In this document: positions 19,937 through 30,379 of the stretch, piece after piece
Numbering within the stretch: position 1 is the stretch's first letter
Layout of the letters: each line of letters begins with the position of its first letter
Source of the DNA: Neelides folsomi
Lineage: Eukaryota; Arthropoda; Collembola; Neelipleona; Neelidae
Assembly: GCA_034687125.1 (NCBI GenBank)
Contig: JAQGBZ010000570.1
Location: 1 to 30,451, forward strand
DNA length: 30,451 nucleotides
Direction of reading: 5' to 3'
The notes under the pieces: generated by a model
Told to the model about the DNA's origin: nothing
Databases searched by the model: none
The model's input: the letters and a program-made list of their open reading frames with translations, nothing else
Position numbers and translations under genes: made by a program

Positions 19937-22856
19937 TTACTTTGGAACATTGTCAAGTTTTGGTGCTGCAAAAGTCATTTCACCTTGATAATTTTCTAAA
20001 TAATAAAATATCAAAACTGATCAGTTAATGTTTAAAAATTTATAAAAATTTATTTCATAACAATTGTTTTACATACCAAAATCATCTCTATTAAACTTGG
20101 ATTCAATTGGAATTTCAGGATAAATTCTTTTAGCACCTAGGCTGCTGATGGTAGATGAAAGTGATGTGAAATTGAAATCACAAGATGTTAAAGGCCTTGT
20201 TGAATATACCTTTAAAAAATAACATTTAATATTTATTTAGTCATTTAAAATTTAATTTAATTATTTTGGCAAACCTTTAAATTTTCATTTTTGCCACAAA
20301 TTGTGATTCCGCCTAAAACTGATTCAGAAAAATATATAATTATTGTTTCTGGTTTGGAACGCTCAATCAATAGATTTGAATCTTCTGGACTTATAAATCC
20401 CATTATTAAATCATTTATCCAATATTCTCTAAAAACCAAACAATAAAATTTTATATAATTATAATATTTTTTTATAAATATAATGTTTTTAAATTTTTAC
20501 CCGACATGATTTTTAGTAAGAAGTAAAATCTCACTAAACCATTTCCAAAATGAAAACCAATTATCTTTTAATGGTTCTTCAAAAAAATTTCTCCAAGTAA
20601 CGAATTGTTCATTTTTACTTGAATTTATTGCAATTGTTTTAATAAAGGAAAGATTTTCTTCTGACAATCCTTTACCTGTTGCTGTTTTAAATTCATTACT
20701 TAACATTTCGCCAATAATTTGCCAGGACATTCTATTTTAGAGAGTTATATATTTAAATATTATGTGTTAAATATATATATAAATTATATATTCATATTTA
20801 TTTATTATTACTTCTCAGGGAAACGCCCTTGGTTTGAAATTTCTTGTGAAATCGACTTTTCCCATAAAATAGCAGCACAAAGGCTAAAACGATTTCGGCT
20901 GATTTCAAATACATGAATGGGATGGGAATATTTGGCAATGTTTACAATTTGCTTTCCAATATTCAGTTGAAATTCATATTTAAGTCTAAAAAAACAATTA
21001 AAACAATTTTAAATATTTCAGAATCTCGAATATAAACGTATTGGAATAATAATGTTTACAACTCATAGGCCGTTACCTATATATGCCAGGAGTGTGAAAA
21101 TCTTTTTGATCGTGAATGGAAAATTCTTTAATACACAAATTCGCAAATGTTGCTGAAAATAGTTTTGGCTTATTGTAATTTGTATTTGTCAACATTTTTA
21201 TGTTATTCAGAATAATCCCACATGATTCGTTCATTTCAATGTTAAAATCACCGGCATTTATTGGATTCATGTTATTTAAAGAAATTTTAACATAAAGGGG
21301 ATTCAATAACCGGTTGAACCAATTGGCCAATAAAAATCTGACTTTAGTAGAAAATGTTCGGTTTTTTAGAATTATTTGAGGTGGTTGATTTAAAATTAAA
21401 AATGTCGTATTTACGAGATTTTTCAATTCGTTCAATAATTTTGTCTATAAAAAATATTATTATTAATAAGGGAAACAAAATTAATTATTTAATAATAAAA
21501 TAAATAAGTTTCATTTACTATACATTAAAATCTCTATTACTTGTAAAGCAATCTCATCAAATTCGTCCAAAATAGATTTTCGAATAATTACTTTCATTTC
21601 AGAAATTGTTTGTAAGTTGTTAAATGTTTTTAAAATAATGTTGGTTATTTTTTCGCTAATTTCTTGAATGACATCAACCCCTTTAGAACAATTTTTACTC
21701 CCAATTTTTAAATTATTAATTTGAAAATTTATGTTATCAACGAATATTGATATCCCGTTGAGGACTAATAAAAACTGTTCTTTTAAATTATTGGTCAATT
21801 TCGAAACTGAAAATTTCTAAATATTTTTAAAAAATAAATAATATTATCATTGAGAAATTAAAGACTTAATTGGAATTTTTACCTTTTTTTCAATATCTTT
21901 TTCATTTCGAGTTTTCTTTTTCGCTTTGTCATTTTGGTTTTGTAAGTTTTCTATATCATTAATCAATTTCAGTGTTAGATCGGAATTTTTATTTACTTGA
22001 ATGTTTAAAGATTCAATTGAATCTGTAAATTCTTTTTCGATTAACATCTGAGATAAATTAATATTTTGGTCCATTGGCAACTCATTTGGATCGTTTGGTT
22101 CAATGTCATTCAATATCATTTTTTCATACTCGAGTCGAGAACCAAAATAATCAGCCAATAAGTTCGGATTGTGGTTAAAAATTTTCTATAAAATGTAAAA
22201 TTATTTCGATATTATTATATAGTAATTTAATTTTATATATACTAAACTGTACTGTACATATTTTCCAAATATTATAAAAATAGTGTAAGTATATGCTGAT
22301 ACTGCGTAATCAACGTAATTAATCTAATAGTAGCAACGTAAGCCCAATATTAAATTTCCATACATTGAGGTATTGTTGTACAAAACGAACTGATTCTTAT
22401 TTTAATGTAAGTAAGTTTAGCAAATATAAATGAATAAACAAAAATCTATAATTGGAAATAATAAAAAAAATTCTAAAAATGCTGTTAATGAAATATCATT
22501 TAAACCTCGAATTTAAGAGTTTCAGTCTGAATTTTTGATAAAAGTGTTTTAGAACTTCCAACTAAAGACTGTTCAATCCATTTCAATTCGTTGATAAGCG
22601 CTTTTGAAATCATCAAATATTGAGCGGGATTGCTACAATTAGTCCTAAAAATAAAGTTTTTATTTACATGTAACTTAAATTTAATTGAATGATATAAAAA
22701 TGTTTAATAAAATGAAAATTAATACTTGTAATTTCTCTCAACCCAATCTCCAAGTAAAAGTCTTGTTTCAATTTGAATATCATCTCCGTAAATTGCTTCA
22801 ATCTTTTCAAGATCCAAAGGAGGCAAAAGTTTAATTTGGTCCCAAAAAGACATCAT
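19937..22856 (-). CDS. Divergent STAT transcription factor (STAT-a), 10 exons, 655 aa, SH2 Arg lost
   Basis: STATs are latent cytoplasmic factors that JAKs activate by tyrosine phosphorylation. Minus-strand exons: 22856-22726, 22644-22506, 22185-21883, 21816-21541, 21444-21077, 20985-20812, 20731-20501, 20428-20275, 20209-20077 and 19995-19937 (1968 nt, all phases fit). Order: STAT5/6-like N-domain (residues 1-90: MSFWDQIK..., IEAIYGDDIQIETR...), coiled coil (exons 3-4), DNA-binding domain (FLILNQPPQ, then ESCGIILNN), linker (SWQIIGEMLSNEFK, FSFWKWFSEIL) and SH2 (IMGFISPEDSNLLIER). The core SH2 strand reads TIIIYFSES where STATs have TFLLRFSES; Tyr (codon 20334-20332) replaces the phosphotyrosine-binding Arg. 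The protein ends soon after IYPEIP...ENYQGEMTF, without the usual C-terminal phosphotyrosine or transactivation domain. It is open over ten exons, so probably a real, non-canonical STAT rather than a pseudogene. Confidence 0.9.
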
Positions 22857-23455
22857 TAATATAAATGAATACGAACTCTGTAATTTGGCTAATTAATTTT
22901 AAGTATGTACCAATTCTAGTTTAGTTTAGTTTTATATACTCTCTATATTCTCTATAAGATAACGTTTTTATATATAACTACATACAAAATTAAATTTAAA
23001 TATATATCAAAGAAAAAACTGAAGATACGTAATATATATAAATATAGAACATTGCTGATGTCTGCTTAATTTATTAATTCAATTATTTAATTATATAATC
23101 AGATAAAAATAAGCATAAATAGCTTTTGAAATAGCAACGTAATTACTAATTCATTCATGTTAATTTATATTCACATATAATATAGTATTAAGACATATCA
23201 TTTCCTTGATTAGATTTTCATGAACTCTCAACTTCAATGACCCGCCCCTTGAAATGAATTAGCAAATACTACAGTTAAATTATCAAAAGTTTAAAATTGA
23301 TTGGAATATTTCTATGCAAACATTTCTTGAGAATTAACTGCGTGGTAATTGATAAGGATGTTCTGATTTAGAGTATCAAACAGACTTTCACTTCTTGATT
23401 TGAAGACCTTATTTGATTATAAACATTTAACATATTCGAGAGAAGTTCTTGACCC
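22857..23455. other. Upstream region of STAT-a; no gene seen
   Basis: AT-rich DNA with no supported ORF; it presumably contains the STAT-a promoter. It includes the ACCC target-site copy (23452-23455) of the adjacent LTR. Confidence 0.4.
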
Positions 23456-23828
23456 TGTGAGGAAACTGTGAAGTGTCAGTGGAGGGATCTGTGGGCTGAT
23501 GCCGAAGAGAGAAGACCGAAGCCATCCCTCGCCACAGAAGTCGTATCCCAACCACCAGACCGGGTAGACGTGCGTTGCGTGCGAGTCCGAGAATAAAGAG
23601 AGTCATTTCCCAAGTCACATTATTGTGTCTTTATTGATCATCCCCGATAATTATCTGTGTCGCTAGGGCCTAGGATTTAGCGGGTAGCATAAGGAGGACG
23701 GAGGATTCGGAGTATAGGGATCCAGACCGAGTAGTTAGGTCATCGAGCCGTTCGTCCATGCGGGAGCCCGTGGAGATCCGTGTGAGTAAGGCTAGGAGCA
23801 TCACACAAGTATAGGCCCGAGCATCACA
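23456..23828. mobile_element. Solo LTR (373 bp, TGT...ACA) with 4-bp target-site duplication
   Basis: This GC-rich island begins TGTGAGG and ends ATCACA, with canonical TG...CA termini. It is flanked by ACCC on both sides (23452-23455 and 23829-23832). An AATAAA near 23592, followed by TTGTGTCTTTATT, fits the polyadenylation part of an LTR on the + strand. No internal retroelement genes adjoin it, so it is a solo LTR left by recombination. A Ty3/gypsy origin is likely from the short duplication but not shown. Confidence 0.72.
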
Positions 23829-23832
23829 ACCC

Positions 23833-24667
23833 GACCTTTAATATTGGATTCTGCATGCGTGTACTATATAATGATTTCAAATTAAAGCACCAGCTTAATT
23901 TATACATATATATAAATCTTATATCTTCTTGTCTTAATTAATATCCTTGAATATTTCAACAATATGAAAGTATAAATTAATAAGCTGGGCCAATCGATAA
24001 TGATGATACGAATTATTAGACATTGTCGTACCATAAATCATTACCCAATATCTAAAGGTTTTTCTTATTTCTAGAAAAATTATTCAACATGATTCTTTAT
24101 TATTTCAAAAAGAATAACCATGTATCACCATTAACATTAACTATTACACCATTTTCTACATTTCCTACTAATATGGCATTGCTATGCATGGATAAAGGAT
24201 GTTAGTGTTAAACTCAGAGGAATTTTTAGACATTAAATATTGAGACCATTTTTTCATGATTATGACTGACATTATAAATACTATAAAACTTAAGTATTTT
24301 ATTTTACACTTTGACCTTTCCGACTTGATCTTGTTTGTAAATCTGCGATATAATTCATTATTCGTCATTTCGTCAGCAGTATATTTTAATGGAAAATGAT
24401 TCCACATAATTTGATAAATCTGAAAAAGGCCAAATGTCAATACAAGGTTTGTATAAAGTCGTCATTTAATAACTTAAATATATTGGTAATTGATAAAGAT
24501 TCGGTACGATGGGTATTTGATGAGGAATATATTACTTTATTATGAAGCAAATTACAATCTGAAATGATTAAACATTAAATAAAAATGAGTCACTTATTTC
24601 TTCGAAAAAGTGTGATCTCACAAAAAGGCGAAAAGGGGAAACTTTGCGTAGCTTCCTTGGTCTTAAG
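23833..24667. other. Intergenic; one doubtful minus-strand ORF
   Basis: AT-rich DNA. On the minus strand, after a CAG acceptor, 24419-24168 is open (IYQIMWNHFPLKYTADEMTN...). Its first 45 codons look somewhat protein-like but resemble no family I know, and no partner exons were found. Nothing else is supported. Confidence 0.3.
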
Positions 24668-24980
24668 TCTCGCGACCTAACGTCATTTAATTTCTTACTT
24701 TGGAGATATATTATTAGGTATGAACAAAGTTTACGTTAAAAATCTATCATCCTTGGTTGCATTTAAAGCGTCCATTGTTCAAACATTTGAGAAATCCACG
24801 ATTGTTATGTGAAAAGAGATCGCCAATATTTGGCTTAATTAGCTCGGCTTCATTTGTATGAAATGATATAAAGAAAGATATGTATTTGATATTTGCTAAT
24901 TTAAATAAAATTCGATCGAAAAAGAATAAATGATATGATTGACTCTGAAAAAGCAGATAGACTTTAGACACACCCTGTAT
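24668..24980 (+). pseudogene. Decayed mariner/Tc1-type transposase 3' end with one terminal repeat
   Basis: Codons from 24668 read SRDLTSFNFLLWRYI, the counterpart of the family's SPDLTPxDFFLWGYL block that carries the last catalytic Asp. After a frameshift near 24713-24717 the frame continues as NKVYVKNLSSLVAFKASIVQ, the usual next block (DKVY...), and stops at 24810-24812. The catalytic Asp position is Asn. The sequence ACACCCTGTAT at 24970-24980 resembles the terminal repeat of arthropod mariner-like elements. The upstream half and the left terminus are not recognisable. This is an inactive relic. Confidence 0.65.
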
Positions 24981-25643
24981 ATCAACTACATACCTATAAT
25001 ACACTTAAACATTAACCAAATAACTTATGATGTCCATGAATCATAATTTATAATATTATTTATATTATATAATCTCCATATTTCCTTTACAAACATCATA
25101 TTGGACTCATTGGACTGAATAAGATCAAAAACTAACCAATGAGCTTTAGTATCTTTAATAAACACCCTTATTCAACCTTTAATCACCCAACAAGGAATCC
25201 ATAAAAAATGAAGACAGAATTATCGCAAGTTTCTAGAGAATAGATTAAGAAAAGATATATAGCAAAAATGTGCCTACTCAAACTAATACTATATTAATTA
25301 ACTCTGCACATGCAATTGAAATGGTATTTTAAATAACATGCAAAAGATTGTGATATGGGTATGAGCATGGTTAAAATTTCCAAAAATTAGTTATGATAAA
25401 GTATCTTTATAAATCAATAAATATCTTGAACTTTAATACTTATTTGAAATCATCGGAGAAGAGTCACTACCTTGGTAATTCTCATCTATTGGAAAATTCA
25501 TTGAAATAAAGTTACAGTCACTGTCATAAACTGGTAAGTGAATAACGCTAATTTTATTAAGCATAACAAACCGATAAAAATATGTACATAAAGTTATCGC
25601 CCCGCACACAATTTCAGCATAGCTTAATGCATACATTTTAAAA
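24981..25643. other. Intergenic; no STAT N-terminal exons found
   Basis: AT-rich DNA searched on both strands for the missing N-terminal exons of STAT-b. No segment resembling the W-Q...YG...E-R N-domain pattern was found. The minus ORF at 25433-25636 has no recognisable domain. Confidence 0.4.
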
Positions 25644-26100
25644 TTCGCGGTTTTTTAGTGTTCCCCATCACTTTGAAACATGGGACTTGGCAGACATCTT
25701 TATACACCCTTTCTAAACAATATGTCCAAGTATGGTTATGGGCAGTTCAGTGAATTTTAAAATATGTAATAAAATGTATGTAAAGATTTTCAAAATAGGC
25801 GCTTTTTAAGATTATTTAAGTTGGGCCGATCTGCCCTTAACGAAACTTGGAAATGTTGTTTAGAATGGTCTTTTCAACATGTCTGCCAAGCGCCATGTTC
25901 AAAAGCCGTGGGGAACACTATAAAACCGCCAACTCAAATTTGTAATGCATAAGGATAGGAAGACCAAACATTTTCTAAATTTATTTGAATCCCACTGAAC
26001 TGCCCATCACCAAACTCATACATGTTGTTTCGAAGGGCCATACTAACATGTCTGCCAAGCCCCAAATTCGTACCCCGTGGGGATCACTACAAACCGCGAA
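25644..26100. mobile_element. Foldback element with one left arm and two right arms
   Basis: The left arm (about 25644-25755) starts TTCGCGGTTT, includes AGTGTTCCCC, CTTGGCAGACAT and AACAATATGTCCAAGT, and ends near GGGCAGTTCAGTG. The right end (about 25989-26100) is its inverse at roughly 70% identity along about 110 bp. A second inverse copy lies at about 25850-25930. No coding sequence is present. The structure is that of a non-autonomous foldback element in which one arm has been duplicated, or two nested copies. It ends 115 bp before the first recognised exon of STAT-b. Confidence 0.7.
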
Positions 26101-26214
26101 CATGTGTATTAAGATAGGTTGGACGTGTGTGCGGTGTAGTAACTTTATATACACATAAAAATTGCTGTACCATTCCAATTTAATATAAAATATAACTATT
26201 TGAGATTTTTTTAG

Positions 26215-28858
26215 AATCCTTCAGAGTTAGGAATGGAATTTGACCTAATTTATGAAAGTGTTCTCCGTGACCTAGCCGTAAAAAATGGAATCTTAGAGAG
26301 AATTTCTAACCAAAGAGAACAATATGTAGACAATTCATTCGATTTAAATATTCCAATAGATGAGGCTTGGACAAATAATCCAAACAGAGATTATACAGCT
26401 TTCATTCAAGAAAGGATTGAAAAAGAAAAATTTGTTCAATCATTTGTAAGCATAATGATTTTGATGATAATTATAAATATGATATAATATAGAATAAGGG
26501 GCTTGGAACATTAATGCTCAATTTGGTTTCAAATATTCATGAAAGTATCAATATGATAAAAATTTGATCTTAAAGAGAATCTTTCAAAATGGGGATGAAA
26601 AATGATGAATGAAAAAAGTTAACGTGAGAAATATTTTGGTGAAAGTTTTCCACTTTCAACCTTAATGCGACTTTGAATAATAAATGGAAAAAAGAAATTT
26701 TATTGCAAATAACAACACTTGACAAATTAACGATTCTCTTTAAAATCCAATTAATTATTTCAAAATTCCACGACGAAGGGGATAATGATTTTTTAATTTA
26801 GAGGGAAATGGTTCCTATTGAAATGCAACGTTTTCATTCTTTAACTGTTGTGAATATAATGAACATTGAAAATTCACATCGCTTGGCTTTATTTGACACA
26901 CAAATCAAAAATATAAAAATTGGCCAAAAGCGTTACGATTTTATTCCCGATTTTGACAATTTACAACGATGCTATTTCAAAATTTGTGATTTGATCAATA
27001 TGAATGTATCCATAATCAAAAGTCTGATTCAATTAACTAGTGACATTATCTTTATTCATGTTGATTTGCCATCATTGGAGGTGAGAAAAATTTTTATTAA
27101 ATGAAGGATTCTTTGTAATATAAAATTGAATTTATTTTGAATTTAAGGCTAATAGTAATAAATATAGGTATGTATGTAAAAATTTCATTGCAGAAAACTA
27201 ATACAGAAAGAAAGAAATTACAGTCAATTTAATATTTTTATTTCAGGAAAGATTAAATGCTTTGTTATACAGAATGATAATATCTTCACTTGTGGTTAAA
27301 AAGCAACCTTCGAGATTTATAAAGAAAATGATATGGGAAGATGTTGAACTCCATTTTTTAATCACAAATATTTTTGAAAATTTTGATTTTCCGAAGGTTA
27401 AAGTATTTTTATTAAATGATATTGAAGCAAACAATTTTGATCAAAGTGAAATTTTCAACGATGAATCAAACGTTGTAAATTCCCAAATAACTTCGAATTT
27501 GAACAATGAAACAAATGCGCTTGGTTTAAGACTCAGGATTGAAAGATTTGTCAGACCACAACACATTAATAACCGCAACTTTGATCGAGTATCAATTGAC
27601 TCAAAATTTTGGTGGGAATTCAAACATATATTCATATTATATATATTCAAATATAGTATTTGATGATTTTAAAATAAGCACTACTTACTATGGACAAATT
27701 AATACATATATTGATATATTTAATAATTTTACTGCTATTTTATTAGTTTCCTATTTCTCGTCGAGTTCACATTTAATGGAGTACAATTTAGAATTTGGAC
27801 ACTTTCTTTACCATTTTCAATTTTTGTAGCTGATAACCAAAAAATGAATTGTTTAGCTACAACGTGTTGGGATTATTATTTCAGTAAAAATGATTTAATA
27901 ATTTTAAATCCTCCATGGGAGTAAGTAAAATTTTAAATATCCGTATTCCAAAATAAATATTATTTATGATAAAAAATGATATTTTTAATTTATTAATTAA
28001 TATTAACTGTAGAGTACAATGGGAGGCTTTAACGGAAATGCTCCAAGAAGTATTTAAAGAAACTGTAAAAGATAGGATGCTAACGCCTTATGATTTTTTA
28101 TTCATGAAAAGGCTTCTTTCCATTAACAACGATTATGACATTGTCACCTGGAACAAATTTAGGAGAGAAAATTTAAGTGGTAAAAACTATTCTTTTTGGA
28201 AATGGTTTTATGAAATTATGGTTCTTTGGAAGAAGAAATTGAGGTAAGAATACGGATATGTAATCTATATTATTACATATAATATATTTCCTAATATTTC
28301 ATATAAAACATTTTCTAACTCATATATTAATTAATTAGGGCACCTTGGACAATCAGATATTTTTCAGGCCTGAAGAGCGTAAATGAAAGTTATAAAATAT
28401 TAAACAATTGTCAAGCTCACACATTTTTAGTTCGACTTTCAGAAAATATTGATTGCATTTCCATTGATTATCGAACTGAAAATGGAGAGGTTAAAATTAA
28501 TTCAAACGTTCTATTTAAACTGTTTATTTGGTTGATTGACATTTATTTGAGATTTAACATTTCCTATGTGTAAAATATTTCTAAAATTATAAACTAGAGT
28601 ACTACAATCAATTTAAAAAATGCCAATCTGGAACAAATATCAGTTGAAAATTACATTTTGACAAATGATCATTTGCAAGTTATCTTCCCTTATTTTGGCA
28701 AAAAATTGGATATTATGGTAAGTTCTTATTTAATATGGAATAACAAACACATGAATCATTTATCTATTAATTTCGTAATATATTTTAATTGTTGAATCTT
28801 TTAGAACCAGGCGCTTTTGTTACCTGATAACAACTTCTTTGAAATGGTCGATGAATAA
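26215..28858 (+). CDS. Divergent STAT transcription factor (STAT-b), eight recognised exons, SH2 Arg kept, N-domain not found
   Basis: Exons: 26215-26445, 26802-27080, 27247-27611, 27747-27920, 28013-28243, 28339-28489, 28598-28717 and 28805-28858 (1605 nt, in phase, 534 residues). Coiled coil (exons 1-2), DNA-binding domain (SSLVVKKQPSRF; WTLSLPFSIFV), linker (VQWEALTEMLQEVFKE; YSFWKWFYEIM) and SH2 with TFLVRLSEN, so the phosphotyrosine-binding Arg is present. After the SH2 end (FPYFGKKLDIM) only 17 residues follow, without a tyrosine-phosphorylation site or transactivation domain. Exon lengths 365, 174 and 231 match STAT-a exons 5-7 (368, 174, 231) with identical phases. The first exon starts at an acceptor in phase 0, so upstream exons are expected but not seen; alternatively translation starts at the ATG at 26233 and the protein lacks the N-domain. 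Confidence 0.88.
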
Positions 28859-29333
28859 ATTAGACGATAGAACCCGACAAATCTCAATATTAAGAAACTA
28901 ATATAGACTATATAGAATAAAGTAAATTTAATTATGTTAAATAGAATAGGTGACTACGAGTAGTACCGCTCAATATAGGTCGAAATAACGCAGTGATGAA
29001 CAATGGGAATTTAAAAGAATGCCGGGGTTCAAAAGAATGCCAGTGTGGTAAATAATAGGGGGCGAAAGTACGCCGGACGTTCTTTTGCACAGTAAATATA
29101 TGTATGCCGATCAATATATAGTATAGGATAGATATCATAGTCAAAGTTCTCGAATCTCTTCTCGCCATTAAAAAATATTTGTATTTTGTAGTTAATTTTT
29201 GTACAATAAAATATTTCTAAAAAATCTAAATAAATATAAGCAAATCTAAATATAAAAAATAATTTATTACCTTGATATTCTATGATGCTTCTTAATTGTG
29301 TTAAAAGTTTAACATACATCTTAAGGCCTTATA
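28859..29333. repeat. Spacer with a short repeated AAAAGAATGCC motif
   Basis: Downstream of STAT-b, around 29015-29085, AAAAGAATGCC occurs twice, followed by an inverted variant (GTTCTTTTGCA). This looks like a relic repeat. The two minus-strand ORFs across it (28932-29168 and 29029-29319) owe their length to this repeat and are not supported as genes. Confidence 0.35.
28916..28921 (+). terminator. Possible polyadenylation signal of STAT-b
   Basis: An AATAAA lies 57 bp after the STAT-b stop codon. Confidence 0.4.
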
Positions 29334-29720
29334 CAGTTTAATCCGCTAAGAGGTTGACATTGGAGAAATGAAAGTGAGTTATTAACTTTGGATAATCCTC
29401 AAATAAACAAAAAAACGAATTTTGAGCATTGAAATTCAAATATTATAAACATTTGCGAAGATAGTAATAAGCGAATTCTCTTCAATAAATCATTCAAACG
29501 TGTCAGAACACTTCAATTACAACATTCGACCACGTCCGAGATGGATTAGAGCAACGATTATTTCATTGTTTGTTTCAAAATGGTGCTCAGTTTGAGCACT
29601 AAGACTAATCTTACGCTAATTGGATTTTTAAAATTAAAAGTTTTTGTTTTTTTGAGGATTATCCAAAGTTATTAACTCACTTTCATTTCTCCTATTTCAA
29701 CCTATTAGCGGATTGAACTG
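29334..29720. mobile_element. Tc1/mariner-type MITE, 387 bp, about 75-bp terminal inverted repeats, TA duplication
   Basis: The ends start CAGTT(T/C)AATCCGCTAA and stay inverted-identical, with few mismatches, for roughly 75-80 bp on each side (29334 to about 29412 and about 29642-29720). TA flanks both ends (29332-29333 and 29721-29722), and the terminal CAGT fits the Tc1/mariner superfamily. The interior of about 230 bp has no transposase. The high arm identity implies recent activity. Confidence 0.82.
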
Positions 29721-29901
29721 TAGAATTACAAACTTTGAATACATAATAAAGGGTAATTTATTATTAACATTTCCTCACAATTAAATTGAGAACCTACAGA
29801 TATTAACATAATTTGGTATGATCTGATATTTGCATTTCATTAACAACCATAGGTATTTTAATTTTTGTTAATTAATTTTACAATTTTGAATTCATGGGAA
29901 A

Positions 29902-30366
29902 ATGTCAGAGTTAAAATCGAGTCTAAAGAATCGAAAATCCAACGCTAATCTTCGGAAAAATTCTTCTCGTAAGAGAGTCACAGCCAAAAATCCAACACGC
30001 AATTGCATTCAAAAGCATCAAAGACAAAGTTAGTTTTTAACATGATAATAGCAATTGCTTAAAACTCGAATTAATATCGTGTATCAAAATAAATTTTAAA
30101 TAAGTTTTATTTTGAATTTCACTGTAAAATAAAGCAATTCCCCCATTGTGCATTTTAGTGCCTCAAAAGAAAAGGATAAGGTTGCAACGAAAGTTCTGAA
30201 GTCTCACGAATATGACCCAGTTGCCGAATCGACCTCAGAATCGACTGATGCCGAGACTCACACAGCTCCATTCACACCCAATTCGAATCCGCCCACACCA
30301 CAGAAAATTGAAAAGTTGGGACCGGAAGAGCCCACGGAAAATAAAAAAAACCCAAAAAACCTTCAG
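29902..30366 (+). CDS. First two exons of an unrecognised low-complexity protein (continues past window end)
   Basis: Exon 1 is 29902-30028 (42 codons plus 1 nt, very basic: MSELKSSLKNRKSNANLRKN...). Exon 2 is 30170-30366; its acceptor was chosen at CAAAAG|AA because this keeps the frame. The preceding TTTTAG acceptor at 30158 would shift it. Exon 2 is rich in Ser, Thr, Glu and Pro (ESTSESTDAETHTAPFTPNS...) and ends at a good donor, CAG|GTAAAG. The product looks disordered. No domain was recognised and the remaining exons lie beyond the window. Confidence 0.6.
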
Positions 30367-30379
30367 GTAAAGTTTTTGG

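Noticed and set aside
23427..23618. Minus-strand ORF of 63 codons with mixed composition
   Set aside because: It lies almost wholly within the solo LTR and reads its GC-rich sequence.
26233..26487. Treating this as a complete 84-aa protein
   Set aside because: It is the first recognised exon of STAT-b read through its donor (GTAAGC after 26445).
28932..29319. Two minus-strand ORFs downstream of STAT-b
   Set aside because: They overlap each other and a short repeat; no coding signature.
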